Of a stretch of DNA of 64,000 bases, positions 35,265-42,363 are shown in pieces. The translations under genes and the position numbers were made by a program. The notes under the pieces are model-generated. The model saw nothing but the letters and a program-made list of their open reading frames with translations. It was not told where the DNA came from and made no database searches. The first letter of the stretch is position 1. Every line of letters begins with the position of its first letter. Origin of the DNA: an uncultured Eubacteriales bacterium (lineage in GTDB: Bacteria > Bacillota > Clostridia > Oscillospirales > Acutalibacteraceae). Location of the stretch: contig CAKTFN010000010.1 of the NCBI GenBank assembly GCA_934561055.1, positions 1 through 64,000 of the forward strand, read 5' to 3'.

Positions 35265-37674
35265 ATTCGGGCTGCCGCAAAAGCTTGAATTCCGCCTTAT
35301 CGGGAACTTCGGGCGCATATTTTTCCATACTCACCATACTGATTGTCGGAGATTTTTCTTTCTCATAGATATATGAATCTTCACCCTTTTTGAAAACATA
35401 ATCGGCCGTTTCAATGCTTGTTGTGTGGAGAATAAGCTCACCGTCCTTTTCTTCATACGTTCCGCTTATAAAGCTGCTGTAATAAAGCGGAACCGTAATG
35501 TTAAAGTGTTTTGAGCCGGCGAAAAGCCGAAGCTCGGAATAGTTTTCACCGTCCTGATAACGGTAAACGCAGACGGTTTTGCCGAAGTAATCCTTTGCAC
35601 GTTCCTCACAGCTTTCACGGAGCTTTGAAAAATCAAAGCTTTGAACGGATTTTGAAAGCTCTTGCGGAAACTCTTCTTCCGCCTCGTCCTTTGTCAAAAA
35701 CCGAATCTGCGAAAGCTCGTAGCTTTTGTTTTCAGCCTTGAACGTTGCAATTCCGAAGCTCTCGTTTTCAAAAACAGTGACCGGTGCATCGCTTACGGAA
35801 AGCGGATTTGAAAAGCCCATATCGGTTTTTGCAAAGTATACGGTTGCCGTTTTTTTATCCTCAACCGTTTTCAAAATCTTATGGGCTTCGGCAATATACG
35901 CAACGTCTTTTCCGCCGTTTTCGCCTTTCGCCTTTTCAATGATTTTTCGAGAAATAATGTTCTCCAAAAGCTCGTCTTTGTGGGTACGAAGATAAGACTT
36001 CATCTCTGCGCTGTCTTTCATATCAATGTTTTTGTTTTGTGAAATCATGAGCGTGAAATAAATCGGTTCGCTCTTTTCGGGGTCATCCGTAAAACCGAGC
36101 CACGCTTCAAGCTTATCGCTTATGGGATAAACACGAATATTAAGTCCCGAACCGGTTTCGTAATAAGCAAACTCCTCAAAGTCCTTTGCGGAAAGACGGT
36201 TCCCTTTTTCCGAAAGTTTTTCAAGGTCACGATAGCTCAAAAGCCTTGAGCCGCCGATAAGATTGTTTTCGTTCTCGTCTTTGCCCGAAGCGTATGACGA
36301 GCCGCTTGTAATTTTAAGCTCCCTTTTCAGGTCAAAAATTACCGAAACCTTGTATTCCTTTGCACTTTCGCCTTCAAAAGCAAAGCTCGTTTCAAGCTTA
36401 TACCGGCCGGGCTTAGTTGCGCTCGACAAAAAGAGATAGGTATGCTCGTCTTCTCCGTTCGGCCGAATGATATTTGCAACAAGGTCAAAACACGACGGCT
36501 GTTTGCTGTCCGTCCACCGAACGCCGCCTTCTCCGTTCGACGAAAGATAGCTCACCGAAAAAGCTTCGCCGTAAGAAATCGTATTCTTCGAGTTGTTTTT
36601 CCAGCGCAGCGTGAGCGAAAGACCGTTCGGCTTTTCAACGGCCGAAATTGCCTTCAACGAAACGGACGGATTTTCGCTTTCGATCTCGGTGATTTTTATA
36701 ACTTCATTTTCAAACGGTTCGTTTTTTTCCTTCGGGTTCGTCACAAAAAAGACCGTGGCCGCAATGCAGGCAACAAGGGCGACAGCAACCACCCAAAAGG
36801 CGGGCTTTTTATAATTAAGCACGTTTTTCACCCTTTCTTTCACGCCGACCTCACCGAAAGCAAGCGGACAGGCGGCGATTGTTTTTCTTTTTACGCTAAG
36901 GTCAAGGAGCGTTTGCGAATACTCCCGGCGCTCCTCAAACGGGAGTGTTTTGATGACTCTTTCGTCGCACGCAAGTTCAATGTCCCGGCAAAGAAGGACA
37001 TACGCAAGCACACAAAGCGGATTGAACCAATGCACGGCGAGAATCAAAAACGCAAGCGGCTTTATTAGGTTATCTTTTCGTTCGAGGTGGGATTTTTCGT
37101 GAGCGAGAACCGCTTCGATTTTCTCTTTTTCAATTGAGGACGGAAGGAAAATCTTCGGTCTGAATATACCCAAAATGAACGGAGATTCAATATTATCGCA
37201 ATAATAAATGTTGTCTTTATACTTCACGCTTGCCGCAACATTTTTTCTAAGCATGAGAAAGCTTGTCAGTGCGTAAAGCAGTACCGCAAAAACGCCCGCC
37301 ACCCAAACGACAGAAAGTATCCTCATAACGTCAACGTTCGGTTTTGCTTCGGTCACTATCGGTTCGGCAGAACTGACAAAGCTGTTCAAAAACGGAACGC
37401 CGGTATGAACGGTCATTACGGGATTGCCGGAATCCGCATAAAAGTTTTTGTGTATCACCTCTCCGCTCGGAACAAGGCTCAAGGCACTCTCGACCGAAAA
37501 CGGAAGAACAAGCCGAATCGCCGCAAGAATCCACAGCGCACAGGCGAACGTTTTCGGCGCTTTTTTAAAAACGAGCCGCAGAACAATGATTGCAAGAATT
37601 ATCCAAACGGCGGTTAAGCTCATGTTGAAAACCTTCAAAAATACCTCTTCGAGAAGAAGGAGAAAACGTTCCAT
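35263..37674 (-). CDS. BlaR1/MecR1-type M56 membrane metallopeptidase
   Basis: A 803-residue membrane protein. About four N-terminal helices frame the cytoplasmic zinc protease with the HExxH motif VLAHEKSHLERKDNL (about residues 190-204), followed by IELACDERVIKTL. A further helix at about 293-315 leads to a long extracytoplasmic part (about 320-803). That part shows no penicillin-binding (SxxK/KTG) motif, so it senses something other than a beta-lactam by the standard mechanism. The ATG at 37674 is 7 bases after AGGAGG; a GTG at 37677 is less likely. It overlaps the BlaI-type repressor gene, its expected cleavage target. Confidence 0.87.
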   Translation of the reverse strand: MERFLLLLEEVFLKVFNMSLTAVWIILAIIVLRLVFKKAPKTFACALWILAAIRLVLPFSVESALSLVPSGEVIHKNFYADSGNPVMTVHTGVPFLNSFVSSAEPIVTEAKPNVDVMRILSVVWVAGVFAVLLYALTSFLMLRKNVAASVKYKDNIYYCDNIESPFILGIFRPKIFLPSSIEKEKIEAVLAHEKSHLERKDNLIKPLAFLILAVHWFNPLCVLAYVLLCRDIELACDERVIKTLPFEERREYSQTLLDLSVKRKTIAACPLAFGEVGVKERVKNVLNYKKPAFWVVAVALVACIAATVFFVTNPKEKNEPFENEVIKITEIESENPSVSLKAISAVEKPNGLSLTLRWKNNSKNTISYGEAFSVSYLSSNGEGGVRWTDSKQPSCFDLVANIIRPNGEDEHTYLFLSSATKPGRYKLETSFAFEGESAKEYKVSVIFDLKRELKITSGSSYASGKDENENNLIGGSRLLSYRDLEKLSEKGNRLSAKDFEEFAYYETGSGLNIRVYPISDKLEAWLGFTDDPEKSEPIYFTLMISQNKNIDMKDSAEMKSYLRTHKDELLENIISRKIIEKAKGENGGKDVAYIAEAHKILKTVEDKKTATVYFAKTDMGFSNPLSVSDAPVTVFENESFGIATFKAENKSYELSQIRFLTKDEAEEEFPQELSKSVQSFDFSKLRESCEERAKDYFGKTVCVYRYQDGENYSELRLFAGSKHFNITVPLYYSSFISGTYEEKDGELILHTTSIETADYVFKKGEDSYIYEKEKSPTISMVSMEKYAPEVPDKAEFKLLRQPE

Positions 37675-38039
37675 CACTTTTCCTCCTTTGCCGAATCAAT
37701 CATTCTTTGAATTGAGGCGACTTCCTCTTTCGTGAGCCTTTTTTTGCTCGTAAAGGCGGCAATGAACGCCGGAAGTGAGCCGTCAAAAACTTCTTCAACG
37801 AATTTTTCGCTTTGACGTGAGTGAAGCTCTTCCTTCGTAACAAGAACAGAAACAACGCTGTTTTCAAGTTTAAAAATGTTGTTATCGCAAAATTTTTTTA
37901 AAACGGAGTAGGTTGTTGTTCTTTTCCATGAAAGTTCTTCGCCGCATTTTTTAACAAGCTCTGCGGTTGAAAGCGGCGCATTTTTCCAAACAATGTCCGC
38001 AAAGCGTGAATCAACAACGCCGAGTTTAAGTTCATTCAT
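37674..38039 (-). CDS. BlaI/MecI-family repressor
   Basis: A 121-residue winged-helix repressor (Penicillinase_R family). LSTAELVKKCGEELSWKRTTTYSVLKKFCDNNIF is the DNA-binding region (W-x-TT-x-xx-LxxL pattern), followed by a dimerisation helix with RQSEKFVEEVFDGSLPAFIAAF. Such repressors are inactivated by the partner M56 protease. It is the first gene of the two-gene operon, with RBS AAAGGAGG and operator-like palindromes just upstream. Confidence 0.92.
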   Translation of the reverse strand: MNELKLGVVDSRFADIVWKNAPLSTAELVKKCGEELSWKRTTTYSVLKKFCDNNIFKLENSVVSVLVTKEELHSRQSEKFVEEVFDGSLPAFIAAFTSKKRLTKEEVASIQRMIDSAKEEK

Positions 38040-38064
38040 TTTCAGTCCTCCTTTTCCGAATATT

Positions 38065-38105
38065 GTCTATAGCCTATCGACAACTATAGTCTACAGTGTA
38101 TAGAC
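38065..38105 (-). promoter_or_regulatory. Probable BlaI-type operator pair
   Basis: Two dyads, GTCTATAGCCTATCGAC (38065-38081, one mismatch) and GTCTACAGTGTATAGAC (38089-38105, arms GTCTA / TAGAC), lie 24 bases apart just before the repressor gene. Their TCTAcagTGTAta core resembles the TACA/TGTA dyads bound by BlaI-family repressors, so autoregulation is likely. Confidence 0.65.
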
Positions 38106-38137
38106 AGATTTGTCAAGAGGTTTTTGAAAAGTTTTCG

Positions 38138-38166
38138 TTGAAAGTCAAACCAATCCGATATATAAT
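38138..38166 (+). promoter_or_regulatory. Sigma-A promoter of the 109-aa hypothetical gene
   Basis: TTGAAA (38138-38143) and TATAAT (38161-38166) with a 17-base spacer, 30 bases before the ATG. Confidence 0.7.
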
Positions 38167-38196
38167 AGAACAAACCCGACCGAAAGGAAGTTCAAA

Positions 38197-38526
38197 ATGG
38201 CAAAGCACGAATTCGGAATAATGAATACTCCCCCAAAAAGCGGCGAACGCTTTGACTGCTACGAGCCTGAAAAATACAACACAATTTCCGTTGACGACGA
38301 TTACATCGAGCCTCTGCTCAACGACTTTGAACGTGTGGACTGCTTTTGCCACGGAATCGACATCAAAACAGAGGGACTTGTCTACTGCGGAATCACAATC
38401 ATTCCGCCGCAGTCGCTTTGCCGCATGATTGAAATCACCGAAAAGGTTCCGGAGCTTTCAACGCTGACCGGGCTTTTTAAAAGGGCGCAAAGGGAAAATA
38501 AGTTTGTGATACATTATGGACTGTGA
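38197..38526 (+). CDS. Conserved hypothetical protein, 109 aa
   Basis: A soluble protein of 109 residues with no signal peptide or membrane helix. Notable stretches are HEFGIMNTPPKSGERFDCYEPEKYN near the start, three Cys within CFCHGIDIKTEGLVYC, and GITIIPPQSLCRM. I recall no function for it. It has its own promoter, RBS GAAAGGAAG and terminator, so it is a single-gene transcription unit next to the BlaI/BlaR1 operon but divergent from it. Confidence 0.75.
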   Translation: MAKHEFGIMNTPPKSGERFDCYEPEKYNTISVDDDYIEPLLNDFERVDCFCHGIDIKTEGLVYCGITIIPPQSLCRMIEITEKVPELSTLTGLFKRAQRENKFVIHYGL

Positions 38527-38546
38527 AAATAAATCGGTTGAAAAAA

Positions 38547-38587
38547 ACGCACTGTGCTTTTTGTAAAATGCACAGTGCGTTTTCTTT
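38547..38587. terminator. Terminator after the 109-aa gene
   Basis: Perfect 11-bp stem ACGCACTGTGC / GCACAGTGCGT with 12-base loop, followed by TTTCTTTTT; A7 on the other side makes it usable by the converging XRE gene. Confidence 0.87.
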
Positions 38588-38597
38588 TTATCTTAAT

Positions 38598-38798
38598 TCA
38601 GTTTGATAAGCCAAGGATATAGTCGGCAGAAACATTATAATACTTGCATAACACAATCAAGCTTTCAATCGGCAAGCTGCGTTTTCCGTTCTCATACATT
38701 CCGTAAGCTTGCTTGGTTATCTTCAAAACCCTTGCAACATCCTCTTGCTTCAAATCATGATCCACACGCAAATCATATAATCGCTTTGTATAATCCAT
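38598..38798 (-). CDS. XRE-family repressor, 66 aa
   Basis: A minimal helix-turn-helix protein: YTKRLYDLRVDHDLKQEDVARVLKITKQAYGMYENGKRSLPIESLIVLCKYYNVSADYILGL, the phage-CI-like HTH_3 pattern with recognition helix at about 27-38. The ATG at 38798 is chosen: AGGAGG lies 10 bases upstream and the domain starts right after. Three matching operator palindromes precede it, and it is divergent from a 34-codon gene whose promoter they overlap, so it is very probably a repressor of that gene and possibly of itself. Confidence 0.87.
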   Translation of the reverse strand: MDYTKRLYDLRVDHDLKQEDVARVLKITKQAYGMYENGKRSLPIESLIVLCKYYNVSADYILGLSN

Positions 38799-38824
38799 AA
38801 CAGTAAGTCCTCCTGCTATGATTA

Positions 38825-38897
38825 TAAACAAAATGTTTACAAACCCTCTTGACAGTAAACAAATTGTTTGCTATAATTTTGGTAAACAATTTGTTTA
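38825..38897 (+). promoter_or_regulatory. Consensus promoter overlapped by three XRE operator copies
   Basis: A perfect promoter on the plus strand (TTGACA 38849-38854, 17-base spacer, TATAAT 38872-38877) is covered by three near-identical dyads: TAAACAAAATGTTTA (38825-38839), TAAACAAATTGTTTG (38856-38870, filling the spacer) and TAAACAATTTGTTTA (38883-38897, at +1). Binding at the middle site would block RNA polymerase. Transcription to the right leads to the 34-codon gene at 39153; the leftmost dyad overlaps the XRE gene's own upstream region. Confidence 0.85.
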
Positions 38898-39152
38898 CTG
38901 GCGTTTAAATTAAAGTCGCAATTTAAATATTAAACAAAATTTACTTGCATTCACCAAGCAACACATCCGTTTAGCAAAATTAAACGTCAATAGATACCAA
39001 CTGTCATTGTTGGTTGTTTGCACAATGAAAATACCCTTTGGCAGTTGCTTTCTATAACTATGAGCAATATCACACCCGGAAAGTCGGCAATTAATCTTCG
39101 ATTTTCAGTATTTTGCTCACAATAAACTAATACGGAGGGAGGGGAATAAACT
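38898..39152 (+). other. Long AT-rich untranslated leader
   Basis: About 255 bases between the XRE-controlled promoter and the 34-codon gene. It contains only short open frames without ribosome binding sites (for example 21 codons from 39060). It may fold or pair with an antisense RNA, but I recognise no known element. Confidence 0.4.
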
Positions 39153-39257
39153 ATGGGCGTAGCATGTGGAGTAGTTGGTGCGGGCCTTGTTTGGTATGTC
39201 ACGTACTCAGCCAAAAAGCTTTATAAGGGTTTCAAAAAAGTCTGGTATAACAGATAA
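39153..39257 (+). CDS. 34-aa hydrophobic/cationic peptide under XRE control
   Basis: The peptide starts MGVACGVVGAGLVWYVTYSA, a Gly/Val-rich hydrophobic segment that could span or insert in a membrane. It ends with the basic, aromatic tail KKLYKGFKKVWYNR (net strongly positive). A very strong ribosome site (GGAGGGAGGGG, 39135-39145) precedes the ATG and a perfect terminator follows the TAA. The consensus promoter upstream is covered by XRE operators. The composition resembles small toxic membrane peptides and leaderless bacteriocins, but I recognise no family and no function is claimed. Confidence 0.65.
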   Translation: MGVACGVVGAGLVWYVTYSAKKLYKGFKKVWYNR

Positions 39258-39275
39258 TTGAAATCACAAAAATCA

Positions 39276-39326
39276 AAAAGCCATGAAGCACACCAAATCA
39301 GGCACTGCTTCATGGCTTTTAATTTT
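39276..39326. terminator. Terminator after the small peptide gene
   Basis: A perfect 15-bp stem AAAAGCCATGAAGCA / TGCTTCATGGCTTTT with a 15-base loop, followed by AATTTT. It also faces the converging aldolase gene. Confidence 0.87.
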
Positions 39327-39333
39327 GTAAGTC

Positions 39334-40554
39334 TTATTTCTGCTTTGAATACTTGACTCTGTAAATCACGTTCATGAGTACCGAATCAAGCCTTCCGATG
39401 TATTTGACCTTGTCATACATACGGCTTGCAACGAAGGTCTTGCAGTTCTTTGCGGTAACCATCTCGCTCGCTTCTGCTTCGTCCGGAGAAATTCCGCAGC
39501 AGATTGCGCCGTTGTCCTTGAGGAGTGCGGCGGTTCTGTGCTTTCCGAGCGCCTTAACAACCTTCTTTGAGGTGCGGAGAGTATCGTTCGGGTTGAATTC
39601 GACACATTTTACGGTTGTTCCTGCAATCTGAGCAAAGTCATCAAGAAGCGGACGAAGAACCTTTGTCACCTTTGAAGCGGCAACAACCTCGTCCTTGTCC
39701 GAATGAATGATGCAGTTGATGTCGTCACGCTTTTTGTAAACGGCAAGGTGCATATCGGCCTCAGACGGGAAATCTCCGCCGAGAATAACCTTTTCGCTCT
39801 TGAGCGCAAGGGTATACTTTTCTTCGCCGTCCTTGTCTCTCATAACAACAACGTTTCCGACTCTTGTGCTGTCATAGGGAACAACGTGCGGTGCGGGAGC
39901 TTCGGCACGCTTTTTGACGTCCGCAATATATTCGCAGATATCCTTGAAGCTTTCCGCCGTCTTTCCCGAAACGGCTTCATACTTTTCAAAAAGATATCTT
40001 CGGCAAACCTTTTCAACCTCCGAAGCAACTTTGAAGGCTTCGTCGTAGTCGCTGCCGAGGCAGACTGCGCCGTGGTGCTTCATGATTGCGGCTTTTGAAT
40101 CGGAGCGAAGGAGTGCATTCACAACGCCCTTACGCAGCTTTCCCGTTCCGGGAAGGCCGTAAGAAGCAACGGGAATGTTGTCTCCGATGATTGTTCGGCT
40201 TTCGCCGGTGATGTTGTTTACGTCGCAGCCGAGTGCGCTGACGATTGAAGCGTTGACCTGGTGGGTATGAATGACAAAATTACATTCCGGACGAAGAAGA
40301 TAGCACTGTGCGTGGATACCCTTTTCGCTTGACGGCTTGATGTTGCCTTCATATGAAAGGTCGGCGAGCTTTACAAGAACGATGTCGTCCGGAGTGAGAG
40401 TTTCGTATGCTCTTCCGCTCGGAGTGATAACAAAGCTTTCATCGTCAACACGGCAGCTGACGTTGCCCCAGGTTCTTGCAATAAGACCGGTTGAAACGAG
40501 CTTTTTTCCGGCTTCGACAACAATTTCTTTTGCCTTTGAAAGTTCCATATTCAT
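39334..40554 (-). CDS. Tandem class II aldolase/adducin protein with degenerate second domain
   Basis: A 406-residue protein with two class II aldolase/adducin domains. Domain 1 (about 1-200) keeps the metal site: Glu in SSEKGIHAQCY, HxH in VIHTHQV, and the third His in MKHHGAVCLG, plus TWGNVSCR for phosphate binding. Domain 2 (about 220-400) has IIHSDKDEV and LLKDNGAICCG at the same places, so most metal ligands are lost. Only domain 1 is likely catalytic. The partner gene upstream encodes a class III aminotransferase. Substrate is unknown; sugar-phosphate or hydroxy-acid aldol chemistry is typical. RBS GAGG precedes the ATG. Confidence 0.84.
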   Translation of the reverse strand: MNMELSKAKEIVVEAGKKLVSTGLIARTWGNVSCRVDDESFVITPSGRAYETLTPDDIVLVKLADLSYEGNIKPSSEKGIHAQCYLLRPECNFVIHTHQVNASIVSALGCDVNNITGESRTIIGDNIPVASYGLPGTGKLRKGVVNALLRSDSKAAIMKHHGAVCLGSDYDEAFKVASEVEKVCRRYLFEKYEAVSGKTAESFKDICEYIADVKKRAEAPAPHVVPYDSTRVGNVVVMRDKDGEEKYTLALKSEKVILGGDFPSEADMHLAVYKKRDDINCIIHSDKDEVVAASKVTKVLRPLLDDFAQIAGTTVKCVEFNPNDTLRTSKKVVKALGKHRTAALLKDNGAICCGISPDEAEASEMVTAKNCKTFVASRMYDKVKYIGRLDSVLMNVIYRVKYSKQK

Positions 40555-40620
40555 ATTGCTTTACCTCAATTCAAAAAGATGAAAAAGGGCAGAAGTTCTC
40601 TGCCCTTCTTGTTTTGGATA

Positions 40621-42099
40621 TTAGTCTTTTTTAACCGCAACGTGTGAGAATACTCTGTCGAAACGGGTGAGAGCGTCATCAATCATCTCTTCGGTGTATG
40701 CGGCGGAGGTGTAAAGTCTTGAACCTGCGAGTGTAACAAGTCCTTCTGCCATGTATGCGGCACCCATGTGAGTCATTTCCTTCTTGCGGATGTCGGTTTC
40801 CTTGAGGACTGCGGGAATCGTCCACGGCTTTGTCCAGTCGATTGCAAAGTGCATTGTTCCGACGGTTTCCATGTGGCAGATTGAGCCCTGGTTGAAGGCA
40901 ACGAACGGAAGGTTATACTTGTCGATAATGTGGTTAAGACCCTTGGTGATTCTGTCGCCCATGAGGCCGGCCTTCTGGCAGGCGTTCTGCTTGTCGATTT
41001 CTTCAAGGGTATAATAACCTGCGCAGCATGAGATCGGAGTTGCAGCCATTGTTCCGCCGCAAAAAGCCTTCTTAATCTTCTGTGCGCCGTCAAGACCTGC
41101 GCCCATGTACTTCATGTATTCTCTCTTACCGCCGATTCCGCCTGCGCCCGGATACCCGCCTGCGATAACCTTGCCGAAGATTGTGAGGTCGGGTTCAACG
41201 CCGAAGTAGCCCTGAGCACCGGCCATGCCGATTCTGAATCCGGTAACAACCTCATCGAAAATAAGGAGTGCGCCGTACTTACGGCAAAGTCTTTCAACGC
41301 CCTTATTGAATTCCTTTGAAAGGGGTCTTGTTCCGCTTTCGGGGCCGACCGGCTCGATGAATACGGCTGCGGTTCCGCCGCAAAGCTGGTTTCTGCGAAG
41401 CTTCTTTTCAAGGTCGTTGAGGTCGTTCGGGAAGAATTCCTGAGTGTCTCTCATAAGACGCATGGGAACGCCGTGAGCCTGGGTGAACTTTGTTCCCGGA
41501 ATACGGATTCCGTAACCGAGCTGATCGGACCAGCCGTGATAAGCGCCGCCCATTTTGAGGATGTACTTCTTCTTGGTTGCAAGTCTTGCAACACGGCAGG
41601 CACACATGCAGGCCTCTGTTCCCGAACCGAGCATACGGAACATGTCAACGGTCGGAACGGAGTCCGAAATCTTCTTTGCAAGCTTATATTCAAACTCATG
41701 GAAAAGTCCGGTTGACGGACCGCAGGTGTTGAGAAGGTCGATAACCTGATCTCTGACAACCTTCGGGTTTGAGCCGAGAACGGTCGGGCCGCCGGCCTGA
41801 AGGAAGTCGTAATATTCGTTTCCGTCGATATCATAAAGTTTTGCGCCGTCTGCCTTTGTGAAAACAAGGGGGAACGGATAGTTGAAAGCGAGGTTGTGCT
41901 GAACACCGCCGGGGATAATCTGTCTTGCTTCTTCAATCATTGCCTTTGATTTTTGGCATTTCTTTTCAAAGTAATTTTCTTCGTAGTCCTTAAGAACTTC
42001 CGGCTTAATGGTGTAAATCGGCTGACGGATAAGGTTATCAAGCTTTTCTGTAACCGCTTTTGCGTCAACATAATCGGTGATTGCAAATCTTGTGTCCAT
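40621..42099 (-). CDS. Class III aminotransferase (glutamate-1-semialdehyde mutase-like)
   Basis: A 492-residue PLP enzyme. Motifs: GNEYYDFLQAGGPTVLGSNP, MLGSGTEACMCACRVAR (PLP phosphate), GGAYHGWSDQLGYG, IFDEVVTGFRIG (PLP-ring Asp) and the Schiff-base Lys in FGKVIAGGYPGAGGIGG. It is longer than HemL, and no other heme genes are near, so it is more likely an omega-type aminotransferase. The ATG at 42099 has AGGAGG 9 bases upstream; the frame to 42207 is unsupported. It is followed after 66 bases by the tandem aldolase gene, suggesting one pathway, which I cannot name. Confidence 0.85.
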   Translation of the reverse strand: MDTRFAITDYVDAKAVTEKLDNLIRQPIYTIKPEVLKDYEENYFEKKCQKSKAMIEEARQIIPGGVQHNLAFNYPFPLVFTKADGAKLYDIDGNEYYDFLQAGGPTVLGSNPKVVRDQVIDLLNTCGPSTGLFHEFEYKLAKKISDSVPTVDMFRMLGSGTEACMCACRVARLATKKKYILKMGGAYHGWSDQLGYGIRIPGTKFTQAHGVPMRLMRDTQEFFPNDLNDLEKKLRRNQLCGGTAAVFIEPVGPESGTRPLSKEFNKGVERLCRKYGALLIFDEVVTGFRIGMAGAQGYFGVEPDLTIFGKVIAGGYPGAGGIGGKREYMKYMGAGLDGAQKIKKAFCGGTMAATPISCCAGYYTLEEIDKQNACQKAGLMGDRITKGLNHIIDKYNLPFVAFNQGSICHMETVGTMHFAIDWTKPWTIPAVLKETDIRKKEMTHMGAAYMAEGLVTLAGSRLYTSAAYTEEMIDDALTRFDRVFSHVAVKKD

Positions 42100-42363
42100 A
42101 GTGTTGAGCCTCCTGATAATATTTGAATTAATATTCATTAACGCATTCCGGGTGAGCGACTGCTCACTGTTAAAAATTATTATACATGATTTATAGGCAT
42201 ATGTCAATTAAAAAAACATGAATTTCTCTGTTTATTTTGCACAAAAAGCCGGCTTGCGTTCTGTACAATTTCAACTTGCGTTATTTTTGAATTCGTGATA
42301 AAATTAATCTTTGTTGAACGCTTACTATATATTGAAAAAAACATTAGAAGATTAGGTGAGATT

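Noticed and set aside
39060..39125. 21-codon open frame in the leader of the 34-aa peptide gene
   Set aside because: No ribosome site precedes it and the composition is not distinctive.
42295..42363. Upstream extension of typA
   Set aside because: The added residues are not conserved in TypA and the ribosome site lies just before the ATG at 42364.
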